Positions 6,618 to 12,365 of a stretch of DNA of 13,547 nt are shown in pieces. The translations under genes were made by a program, and so were the position numbers. A model generated the notes under the pieces. That model was given only the letters and a program-made list of their open reading frames with translations. It did no database searches and was not told where the DNA came from. Origin of the DNA: an uncultured Candidatus Saccharibacteria bacterium (GTDB taxonomy: Bacteria > Patescibacteriota > Saccharimonadia > Saccharimonadales > Saccharimonadaceae); contig CAOQYN010000022.1 of assembly GCA_948514425.1 (NCBI GenBank), positions 1-13,547 on the forward strand, given 5' to 3'. How positions within the stretch are numbered: position 1 is the first letter of the stretch; every line of letters starts with the position of its first letter.

Positions 6618-6657
6618 CCTGAGGTGGTGCGAGATGCACGTAAATCCTCGGGTTTTT
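6618..6657 (+). terminator. Rho-independent terminator of the 6051-6608 operon
   Basis: CCTGAGG (6618-6624) pairs with CCTCGGG (6646-6652), enclosing an inner GTGC/GCAC stem, and TTTTT follows at 6653-6657. It lies 9 bases after the second stop codon. Confidence 0.8.
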
Positions 6658-6688
6658 CTATATGTTTTGGATTTTTGAAAGTTGCAGA

Positions 6689-6717
6689 TTGAGGATTTTG
6701 GGAAAGTAGATTATAAT
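6689..6717 (+). promoter_or_regulatory. Promoter of the ribonuclease H gene
   Basis: TTGAGG (6689-6694), 17 bases, TATAAT (6712-6717). The start would be about 6724, leaving a 15-base leader that consists mostly of the ribosome-binding site AGGAGGT. Confidence 0.75.
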
Positions 6718-6738
6718 GGAGGAAATATAGGAGGTAGG

Positions 6739-7155
6739 ATGAAAGTTTTGTGGACGGATGGTAGCGCGAGTCCGAATCCGGGTCCGGGGGGGTTTGCGGT
6801 GATTGAAAATCATAAACCAGTAGTATTGGGGAGCGAAAAGCAATCAACGAATATTCGGATGGAAGGTTTGGCGATGATTGCGGCAATTAAATATGCAAAA
6901 GGCGAGCCTTGTGAGATTCATAGTGATTCGGAGTTTTGGATTAATGTGGTGACAAAATGGGCGGGGAATTGGGCAAAAAATGGATGGAAGAAAAAGACAG
7001 GGGAAATTAAGAATTTGGACATCGTACAGGAGCTATATCAGCTGTATTTAGATAATCCAGTGGAGCTTGTTTGGGTGCGAGGGCATGTTGGTACAGTCGA
7101 GAATGAGTTGGCTGATGAGTGGGCAAATAAGGCGCGTCAAGGAACTAGAATCTAG
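6739..7155 (+). CDS. rnhA: Ribonuclease HI
   Basis: 138 residues, near the usual 145-155. It cleaves the RNA strand of RNA-DNA hybrids, for primer and R-loop removal. All four carboxylates of the DEDD active site are visible: Asp7 in WTDGSASPNPGPGG, Glu42 in NIRMEGLAMI, Asp63 in EIHSDSEFWI and Asp126 in ENELADEWA. The catalytic-loop histidine is His116 in WVRGHVGTVENE. The ATG at 6739, after AGGAGGT, gives the canonical short N-terminus; the frame's earlier TTG at 6682 lies upstream of the promoter. Its stop codon shares bases with the stop of the convergent surface-protein gene (CTAG). Confidence 0.93.
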   Translation: MKVLWTDGSASPNPGPGGFAVIENHKPVVLGSEKQSTNIRMEGLAMIAAIKYAKGEPCEIHSDSEFWINVVTKWAGNWAKNGWKKKTGEIKNLDIVQELYQLYLDNPVELVWVRGHVGTVENELADEWANKARQGTRI

Positions 7156-7913
7156 TGGCGCTTTCTGCGGGAGGCAGGAGTGACTGGTTTGGATTGACGG
7201 TTGTAGATGAAATAGAGACCGGCAGCGCCTGTTGCGGCTGCAAAGCTGACAATGACGATAAACAGAAGAGGTGACGAGTGGGTGACGGTGCCGGTGTTGG
7301 GGATTTCGGCAGGAGTTTCGGGGGTAGTTGGTTCTGAATGATTGTCGTCTTGGGAGGTGACAGAAGTTTCTAGAGGTTGATTGTCTTGATCGGATGTCGT
7401 GTTCATGGGTAAGTTGGCGGATGTTGTGGCAACGGGAGTGGTCTGGGCGATTGGTGCTGAGACTGAGATCGATGCGGGAGCAGGGTTTGGGGTTGAAGTT
7501 TGGGTTGCTTGAGCTGCTTGGGTGGTTTGGGCGGCGAGGCTTTCGGTACGAACGATACCAAAGACATAACGGCAGCTAATGATGGCTTGGTCGATAGCCG
7601 TGATGGCAATACCGTAGGCTTCAGCGTTGCGAGCGGTGAAGTCGGGGTTGTCATATTTTTGGATGAGGGTAGTAGTGTTGACTACGAGGGAGTGTAAATA
7701 TTCGTACTCTTGATAATATGGAGTGGATGGAGTGATTGGAGTGGCCCCACTGTTATAGTATTTTGAGTAGTCAGCAAAACTTTCGATGCGTGCGACGGCG
7801 GCTTCGAGATCGGCTTTGGGGGGAAGGTTGACTGTGCTGGCGTGGGTAGAAGCAAAAGTGAGGCTGCTGATGAAAGTTGATATGAGAAAAGCCAAAACGA
7901 ATCGACGTCGCAT
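7152..7913 (-). CDS. Secreted surface protein with sortase-type (IPNTG) cell-wall signal
   Basis: A 253-residue protein. It has an N-terminal signal peptide (MRRRF then a hydrophobic run to about residue 26, with a likely cut after THA). A helical domain spans about 30-125, followed by a Thr/Pro/Ala/Ser-rich stalk (about 127-200). The C-terminus has the order of a cell-wall sorting signal: IPNTG at 204-208, a hydrophobic helix at about 215-237 and a basic tail ending RRKRH. IPNTG differs from LPxTG at the first position, so the matching sortase may have relaxed specificity. A good ribosome-binding site (AAGGAG) and a promoter at 7941-7969 precede it. It is convergent with rnhA, the two stop codons sharing CTAG, and no terminator hairpin separates them. 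The role of the helical domain is unknown. Confidence 0.8.
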   Translation of the reverse strand: MRRRFVLAFLISTFISSLTFASTHASTVNLPPKADLEAAVARIESFADYSKYYNSGATPITPSTPYYQEYEYLHSLVVNTTTLIQKYDNPDFTARNAEAYGIAITAIDQAIISCRYVFGIVRTESLAAQTTQAAQATQTSTPNPAPASISVSAPIAQTTPVATTSANLPMNTTSDQDNQPLETSVTSQDDNHSEPTTPETPAEIPNTGTVTHSSPLLFIVIVSFAAATGAAGLYFIYNRQSKPVTPASRRKRH

Positions 7914-7940
7914 TATGAATAACTCCTTATTGTTGGGCTG

Positions 7941-7969
7941 ATTGTAGCAAAGAGAAAATTAAAAGGCAA
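7941..7969 (-). promoter_or_regulatory. Promoter of the sortase-type surface protein
   Basis: On the minus strand, TTGCCT (7969-7964), 17 bases, TACAAT (7946-7941), with TGC in front of the -10. The start codon lies 27 bases beyond the -10, after AAGGAG. Confidence 0.7.
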
Positions 7970-7997
7970 GCAAGAGCATATTGTGAAACACTTATGC

Positions 7998-8027
7998 TTG
8001 TATGATGTGGTGGATAGATGTTATAAT
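7998..8027 (+). promoter_or_regulatory. Promoter giving a near-leaderless CYTH mRNA
   Basis: TTGTAT (7998-8003), 18 bases, TATAAT (8022-8027). The ATG at 8037 is 10 bases past the -10, so the expected transcript starts only about 3 bases before it. No Shine-Dalgarno sequence is present. Confidence 0.65.
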
Positions 8028-8036
8028 AGGGTTAAC

Positions 8037-8603
8037 ATGAAGAAATTGATTGTAAAAAGTCAACTGGCGGATCGAGCGAAGTTTGACCGGAAGTTGGCGA
8101 ATATTGGGATGGAGCTTGCGCCGGCGATTTGGCAACATGAACGAGTGTATGTAACTCATGATTATCGGCCGAGGATGAACTATCCGCGGTTGATGTTGCG
8201 AACGGAAGTTGTGGCGGCAGACCAGCCAGCGAGGTATGCACTGAGATTGAAACGACACATTGAGGATAGCGGGGTGGACTATGTGAATTCAACTTTGGTG
8301 GCAGATTATACAGAGACGACGATGATGATTCATCAGCTGGGGTATCGAAAATTGACGGAGGTGAGTCGGCAGCGTCAGGAGTTGATACTTGATGAGAAGA
8401 CTGTGTTGTATCTTGATACACTGGAGGGGGTGGCGCTACCGTTTTTGAAAATTGAGGCAGAACTGACGGATGAGATGTCGGTTGAGGCGGTACGAAAAGA
8501 GTTGTTTACGTCGCTAGAATTGTTGGGGCTGGAAACGTTCTTGATGCAAACGTATGCAGAGTTGATGACGGAGCAGATGCAGCCTTATTATTTACCGAAG
8601 TAG
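8037..8603 (+). CDS. CYTH-domain protein with atypical N-terminal motif
   Basis: 188 residues from the ATG at 8037. An upstream in-frame GTG at 7983 would put the promoter inside the gene. The fold is suggested by the order of beta-strand motifs of the CYTH (adenylate cyclase IV / thiamine triphosphatase) tunnel: RYALRLKR (66-73), LVADYTETT (87-95), the strand after LGYRKLTEVSRQRQEL (101-116), LYLDTLEGVALPFLKIEAEL (124-143). Family members bind triphosphate substrates with divalent metal. The usual ExExK signature near the N-terminus appears only as KLIVK (3-7), with both acidic positions lost, so metal-dependent catalysis is doubtful; it may only bind phosphates. The gene appears to be transcribed alone. 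Confidence 0.7.
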   Translation: MKKLIVKSQLADRAKFDRKLANIGMELAPAIWQHERVYVTHDYRPRMNYPRLMLRTEVVAADQPARYALRLKRHIEDSGVDYVNSTLVADYTETTMMIHQLGYRKLTEVSRQRQELILDEKTVLYLDTLEGVALPFLKIEAELTDEMSVEAVRKELFTSLELLGLETFLMQTYAELMTEQMQPYYLPK

Positions 8604-8664
8604 AGTGCGGCTGGATGCTTGATTTCTGTCGTGCGGTGTGGTTATATGGAAATATGAGCGGTGT

Positions 8665-8691
8665 TTGACCGAGCAGTTTTATAGGTACAAT
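8665..8691 (+). promoter_or_regulatory. Probable promoter of the second JAMM gene
   Basis: TTGACC (8665-8670), 15 bases, TACAAT (8686-8691). The spacing is short, so strength is uncertain. It lies 20 bases upstream of the start codon at 8711, with AAAGGGGG as ribosome-binding site. Confidence 0.5.
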
Positions 8692-8710
8692 CAGGAAAGG
8701 GGGTGTTGGA

Positions 8711-9379
8711 ATGAGGCGAAAACATAAAGCCATTTTATGGCTTTTAGCGATAATGTGTGTGAAGGTTGTAGTTTGCAATTCGCGACCGTATATTGTTTTT
8801 GGACTAGAAAATGGGAGTTGTAAGGGCAAACTGCATAGTGATGACCTGACGGAATACATGGATGACATCAGGAATGAATGTTTTGAATATGGCGCTTTGT
8901 TCAATATGAATGGAGATAGGCTATATGAAGTGGTTGGGACGAGCGTGCATGTAACCATCCCGGGCTATAATATAAGAAGAGCGCGTTATTTGGCGGATGA
9001 CGGTTTGGTGTTGGTGCATAATCATCCAACTTCTGGGCTAGATGATTCATTTTCAATTCAAGACATTGCATTTGCAAGTGATTTTGATATTACGAGGATG
9101 ATTCTGGTCAAGGAGGGTTACAATTATGTTTTGGAAGCACGGGAAGAGTGGCCGAGCCGAAATGAGATGACAGAATTTTTGAAGGCGCAGTACGGCTTTG
9201 ACTTTGATGCAATGAGGGTAACTGATGCGCAGCTATTCCAAGTGATGGCGATTGATGCAGGAAAAATCAAATCTGTTGCGATGGGCGATTCCATTGTTTA
9301 TTATACGACGGATGCTTTCGTGGCGAGCTTTGCAAAGGAATTTGACTTGCATTATACAGTTGTAGAAGAATTTGGTTGA
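8711..9379 (+). CDS. Exported or membrane-tethered JAMM/MPN-like putative metalloprotein
   Basis: 222 residues. The first about 22 (MRRKHKAILWLLAIMCVKVVV) form a positively charged then hydrophobic segment, a signal peptide or anchor with no clear cleavage box. The core carries the JAMM signature: Glu73 in DRLYEVVG, then VLVHNHPTSGLDDSFSIQD with His103, His105, Ser115 and Asp118. This is the same motif order as the shorter protein at 529-969, which argues for a common fold. The region after 130 is mixed alpha/beta and unrecognised. If active, it would be a zinc hydrolase outside or at the membrane, an interesting place for a possible isopeptidase in an episymbiont. It ends before a shared bidirectional terminator. 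Confidence 0.7.
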   Translation: MRRKHKAILWLLAIMCVKVVVCNSRPYIVFGLENGSCKGKLHSDDLTEYMDDIRNECFEYGALFNMNGDRLYEVVGTSVHVTIPGYNIRRARYLADDGLVLVHNHPTSGLDDSFSIQDIAFASDFDITRMILVKEGYNYVLEAREEWPSRNEMTEFLKAQYGFDFDAMRVTDAQLFQVMAIDAGKIKSVAMGDSIVYYTTDAFVASFAKEFDLHYTVVEEFG

Positions 9380-9394
9380 TACCTTTACGAGAAA

Positions 9395-9416
9395 CCACCG
9401 GCGTGATGACCGGTGG
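9395..9416. terminator. Bidirectional terminator between convergent genes
   Basis: CCACCGG and CCGGTGG (9395-9401 and 9410-9416) form a 7-bp GC-rich stem with an 8-base loop. AATTTTA follows on the plus strand and TTTC on the minus strand. It lies between the ends of the JAMM gene (9379) and the KwaB-like gene (9439). Confidence 0.7.
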
Positions 9417-9438
9417 AATTTTACTTTAGTCTATTATC

Positions 9439-10530
9439 CTATCCTCGCGGCGGTTCACCTTCGGGTTCGGAGAGGAGTTTTTTGGATTTGATTTCGTAAC
9501 GGCGGCCATTGACGGGAGAAACGAAATAATCTTCTGCCAAGAGATTGACAAACATCGTGAGATCTTTGTCGTCCATGATGATGATTGATCCGTCATCGTC
9601 AGTCATGAGTTCGAGTTGCATTTCGTCAGCATAGTCGATGAGCTGATCTTGAGACATTTCTTCACTGATGTCGAGAGATTGGAGTTTTTTGACAAGGGGT
9701 TTTTTATCTTGGAGCAGAGTATTAAGGGTGAGACCTTCAGCAAATGATAGTTTGTATTTGTCGGCCAATTCTTTAGCTTTGGCATCGGCGATGACTTGAG
9801 ATTTGTAATCGTATTGGAAAAGGTTCTCAAATTTTTTCTGATTGAAGATGACAACAGTATCGTTGATGATGGCGACTTGGTTGTCACTGGGCATTTTGAG
9901 CGCAACTTCGGCAGAGAAGGGCTCGAAGCCTTGGCCGTTTAGCTCCCAGGAAGAACCACCATTAAGAGCGGAACTAGCAGAGAGGGCTTTTGCGATGTAG
10001 AAAGTTTTGGTCTCGCCAGCATCTCCGGGGTAGGTGAAGCGTGCGATAATGCCTTTGATTTTTTTGAATTCATCGAGGTGATCACTCATTGAGTCTATAT
10101 CGCGAGATTCGTGTTCGATAAGGTGGATAAGAGTCTCGGCGCGACCGACGTTGCTAAGTAGTGTGCGGTAGATAACCTTGTCTTCGCCATCGGATTTTTC
10201 ATATTCGCGGCACTCGAGACCTTTGTCAGCTTCTTTGATAATGTAGCCAGTAGCTTCCTGCATGAAGAGGGCTTTGACACTGGCGGTGAGCTGGTCGGAG
10301 TAGCGGACGCGGTAGGGGGTGTAATTTTTATTAAAGAGGAAGAGTTCGACGGAAACGTTGTTTTTGACTTCGTCGATTTCGTTGGCCCAGTGAAAAACAT
10401 CAAAGGTATTGGTTGGGCGGACTGGGGAAGGAGCAGCGGGGCTGGGGGTCGAGGGTGTGCTCGGCGGAGTGGTCTCTGTCGTTGGGATGTTTGGGGTTTG
10501 ATTGATTGACTGATCGTCTTGATTTTCCAT
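9439..10530 (-). CDS. KwaB-like (DUF4868) protein with Pro/Thr-rich N-terminus
   Basis: A 363-residue protein. Residues about 10-40 are a low-complexity Pro/Thr/Ser linker. The rest resembles DUF4868/KwaB: an alpha/beta N-terminal half with DEFKKIKGIIARF (153-165), then INDTVVIFNQKKFENLF (222-238), a charged helical stretch and a C-terminal part ending NGRRYEIKSKKLL. KwaB is the DNA-associated partner of the membrane protein KwaA in the Kiwa anti-phage system. No KwaA homologue is obvious beside it; the divergent membrane protein at 10999 is not one I can equate with KwaA. No signal peptide, so cytoplasmic. It has its own extended -10 promoter and a GAGGT ribosome-binding site. The family call is from recalled motif pattern and needs a profile check. 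Confidence 0.6.
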   Translation of the reverse strand: MENQDDQSINQTPNIPTTETTPPSTPSTPSPAAPSPVRPTNTFDVFHWANEIDEVKNNVSVELFLFNKNYTPYRVRYSDQLTASVKALFMQEATGYIIKEADKGLECREYEKSDGEDKVIYRTLLSNVGRAETLIHLIEHESRDIDSMSDHLDEFKKIKGIIARFTYPGDAGETKTFYIAKALSASSALNGGSSWELNGQGFEPFSAEVALKMPSDNQVAIINDTVVIFNQKKFENLFQYDYKSQVIADAKAKELADKYKLSFAEGLTLNTLLQDKKPLVKKLQSLDISEEMSQDQLIDYADEMQLELMTDDDGSIIIMDDKDLTMFVNLLAEDYFVSPVNGRRYEIKSKKLLSEPEGEPPRG

Positions 10531-10552
10531 AAATTTACCTCACTTTTGGACT

Positions 10553-10562
10553 ATTATAGCAT
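10553..10562 (-). promoter_or_regulatory. Extended -10 promoter of the KwaB-like gene
   Basis: On the minus strand, ATGCTATAAT (10562-10553) has a perfect -10 with the TGn extension. No good -35 is visible (ACTATT at the expected spacing). The ribosome-binding site GAGGT (10541-10537) and the ATG at 10530 follow. Confidence 0.6.
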
Positions 10563-10593
10563 GGATGGGGGAGAAAATAGTATAATGTGATTT

Positions 10594-10806
10594 GGCAGCG
10601 GAGGGGGAAGCCTGGCCAATGTACGCCGTAGTTTGATGGAACGACGTCTGTAGGGCTGATATCTAAACTGTACACATTGGTAGATGAAACAGTAGTTTGC
10701 GACCAATTATAACCGTGGCTGATGGCATGATCTATGTTGCCATAATAGACATTGATATACCCACTACGGACAAAAGCTAAGGGTAGGGAGATGATGTTGG
10801 AGGGTC
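10594..10806 (-). repeat. Silent variable cassette F
   Basis: The minus strand reads PSNIISLPLA, FVRSG, 49 variable residues with HGYNWS in the middle and VHWP at the end, then GFPLRC. It has the full upstream flank (10761-10806), and TGA lies in frame just before the PSN segment. After Cys the frame departs from the LYLGSV tail and runs on, without framework, to a TAA near the KwaB-like start. It sits between the divergent promoters of the KwaB-like gene and of 10999-11739, about 5 kb from the nearest other copy. Confidence 0.8.
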
Positions 10807-10820
10807 AGGGACGTTATATA

Positions 10821-10849
10821 TTGACTTTTTTGGTAAAGTGTGCTACAAT
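10821..10849 (+). promoter_or_regulatory. Promoter of the polycationic membrane protein
   Basis: TTGACT (10821-10826), 17 bases, TACAAT (10844-10849), with an extended TGC. It shares the GTGTGCTA(C/T)AAT block with the promoter at 5870-5898; both stand just to the right of a cassette and both drive a leader of about 145 bases. Confidence 0.85.
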
Positions 10850-10855
10850 AGGAGT

Positions 10856-10984
10856 ATCCGAGAGGGAACTTCGGTTTTCTTTTGAGGACTTGGTGTTGGC
10901 TTTATAAGAGCTGGCAAGTAGCTTAAAAACTCATTTATCCCGAGTTAAAGGTTGTTTGTTATGCCAGAATAAAGTCTATTTGAA
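10856..10984 (+). ncRNA. Long structured 5' leader
   Basis: The leader contains GGGAAC-TTCG-GTTTTC, a UUCG-capped hairpin around 10865-10880. It also holds a stem AGCT/AGCT within GAGCTGGCAAGTAGCTT and another hairpin AACTC/GAGTT around 10928-10946. Near its end it has ATGCCAGAATAAAG, resembling ATGTCATAGAATAAAG in the leader at 5905-6040. Regulatory function is inferred from length, structure and that resemblance. Confidence 0.4.
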
Positions 10985-10998
10985 AAGGAGGAGAAACG

Positions 10999-11739
10999 AT
11001 GAAGACGGTTAAGACTGGAAAGAAGCTCGTAAATTTGAGAAAGGCAGGAAAGGTAAAGCAGCAGCCTAAGTCGATTGTAAAATCGAGGAAGGTAACGAAA
11101 AAACCGACGGCAAAGGTGAAGCTAGTGCGTCCAAAGAAAGGGCGTGAGGCACTGTCACGTCAAAAGAGGGCGCAGGCGAAGATTAGAAAGACGTTATGGA
11201 TTTTTGTCGCGCTGTCTCTGGTGGCGCTGGTTGTTATGGCAATATGTGGCGTGGCTGGCTGGGCTGGTAAGTCAGGTATGGTCGCGTATTTTGGCGGACA
11301 GGAGGGTCTGGCTAAACTTGAGAAGGCCGACCTGGAGCGACCGTATTTCACTTATGCGAATGAATGTGCGGATCGATTTTATGGTCCGTTGAAACTGCTC
11401 TGGGGGGCACCAATGATGGTGCTGGTCTTTTTGGTAAAATGGCATTGGGCGGTGGTGCCTACAGTTTGGTTTAGCTTTGCGCTAGCCTATCTTATTATTG
11501 CGGCGGTTGTAACTGGGTGTTTGTGCTACATGTGGTACAAAGTTACCCTAGAAAAGAATGAGGAGAAGCCGGAGGCGGATGCTGCTAAGGTAATACAGCA
11601 GGCTGAACAGCGAGAACGTGAGGCTGAGGAGGAGCGATTGGCAGATCCTAACAAGCTGACTTCCGAGGAAAGGGCAAAGCAACTAAATGCTTTGTTGAAC
11701 CGCAAAGCGGCTCAACGGTACGGCTTTACGAAAGACTAA
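10999..11739 (+). CDS. Polycationic multi-pass membrane protein, unknown
   Basis: 246 residues after a strong AAGGAGGAG site. Residues 1-64 are extremely rich in Lys and Arg, like nucleic-acid- or polyphosphate-binding tails. Hydrophobic segments lie at about 66-88, 132-147 and 153-178, giving about three membrane passes. The cytoplasmic-looking tail (about 185-246) is charged and helical, with many Glu, Arg and Ala. By the positive-inside rule the basic N-terminus is cytoplasmic and an odd number of passes would put the tail outside; with two or four passes it would be inside. It is a single-gene transcript ending at 11765-11788. I do not recognise a family. Confidence 0.7.
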   Translation: MKTVKTGKKLVNLRKAGKVKQQPKSIVKSRKVTKKPTAKVKLVRPKKGREALSRQKRAQAKIRKTLWIFVALSLVALVVMAICGVAGWAGKSGMVAYFGGQEGLAKLEKADLERPYFTYANECADRFYGPLKLLWGAPMMVLVFLVKWHWAVVPTVWFSFALAYLIIAAVVTGCLCYMWYKVTLEKNEEKPEADAAKVIQQAEQREREAEEERLADPNKLTSEERAKQLNALLNRKAAQRYGFTKD

Positions 11740-11764
11740 GAGGACAAGGAGGATGAATGAGTAG

Positions 11765-11788
11765 AAGGAGCCTAGACGGCTCCTTTTT
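11765..11788 (+). terminator. Rho-independent terminator after the membrane protein
   Basis: AAGGAGCC, a 5-base loop, GGCTCCT and then TTTTT. It lies 26 bases past the stop at 11739. Confidence 0.88.
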
Positions 11789-11814
11789 CACAAGGATGGT
11801 TTGGGGATTGCTGG

Positions 11815-11872
11815 TTTTCCACAAAAGAATTTTCCTCTGTCTACCTCAATGAGTTTTGCACACTGTGGAAAA
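11815..11872. promoter_or_regulatory. Inverted pair of DnaA-box-like sites
   Basis: TTTTCCACA (11815-11823) and its exact inverse TGTGGAAAA (11864-11872) are separated by 40 bases. Each differs from the DnaA consensus TTATCCACA at one position. A very A/T-rich stretch (about 11885-11940) follows. Two sites are too few to call an origin; they could also be a long-loop hairpin or a DnaA-responsive control site. Confidence 0.3.
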
Positions 11873-11919
11873 ATGAACAGGGAAAGATGAAAAATGTGAA
11901 AGATTTTTTAAAATAGTGC

Positions 11920-11948
11920 TTGCGTTTATGAAAAAAATCGGGTAAACT
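11920..11948 (+). promoter_or_regulatory. Possible promoter of a non-coding RNA
   Basis: TTGCGT (11920-11925), 17 bases, TAAACT (11943-11948). It is an imperfect but correctly spaced match. It would start transcription near 11955, just before an A-rich, structured, gene-free region. Confidence 0.4.
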
Positions 11949-11954
11949 GAAATC

Positions 11955-12300
11955 AGTGGACGAACACCCACACAAACAAGTGAAAAACTACAAAAAGAAA
12001 ATAAAAAAGTAGCAAACACGAAAGCGGGGAAGTACCACAAATAAACATATAAAAATATAGCAAATTAACAGAGTTTGAGATCGGCCAACTAGGAGTTTTT
12101 GCGCGCGTTTAGGATACGCGTCATCGAAACCACTAGTACCTCTTAACAAACACCTCCCAATTAACTCTAGGATTTTTATCTTCGGATGAGGATCCACAAC
12201 CCACTTTTACACTATAAGTCTCTCAACGGCCGTAAGTGAGTCTGGTTTCGGCTAGGCAGGATTACGGTAGATTAAGTGTAACTAATAAACAAAAATTTCA
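11955..12300 (+). ncRNA. Candidate structured non-coding RNA between two genes
   Basis: There is no plausible gene in this stretch. About 11960-12060 is A-rich and nearly T-free, then several stems appear: AGAGTT/AACTCT (12070-12075 with 12163-12168), CGCGT/ACGCG (12104-12108 with 12116-12120), an 11-bp stem capped by TTCG (12170-12180 with 12185-12195), TTACACT/AGTGTAA (12207-12213 with 12275-12281) and, nested inside it, CCGTAA/TTACGG (12230-12235 with 12262-12267). Single-stranded A-rich arms around a compact fold resemble a housekeeping or regulatory RNA. tRNA-like ends, RNase P and SRP landmarks were not found. Confidence 0.5.
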
Positions 12301-12329
12301 AGCAAAGACAAAAACGCGGAAATTTCTAG

Positions 12330-12359
12330 TTGAACGGTCTCAAACAGTGAGTGTATAAT
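12330..12359 (+). promoter_or_regulatory. Promoter giving a leaderless rsmH mRNA
   Basis: TTGAAC (12330-12335), 18 bases, TATAAT (12354-12359). The rsmH ATG at 12366 falls exactly where transcription is expected to begin, 7 bases past the -10, and no ribosome-binding site is present. Confidence 0.75.
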
Positions 12360-12365
12360 ATACAC

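Noticed and set aside
11757..11852. 31-residue ORF after a good AAGGAGG site
   Set aside because: It runs straight through the terminator stem and T-run and ends in an intergenic region. It is probably chance, though the ribosome-binding site after the stop at 11739 is curious.
11955..12300. RNase P RNA
   Set aside because: The near-universal GAGGAAAGTCC and ACAGAA landmarks are missing on both strands.
11955..12340. tmRNA
   Set aside because: An A-rich segment with GCAAAC and a CTGGTTTCGGC word recalls tmRNA, but they are in the wrong order. There is no T-arm GGTTCGA, no CCA-type 3' end and no sensible tag ending in Ala.
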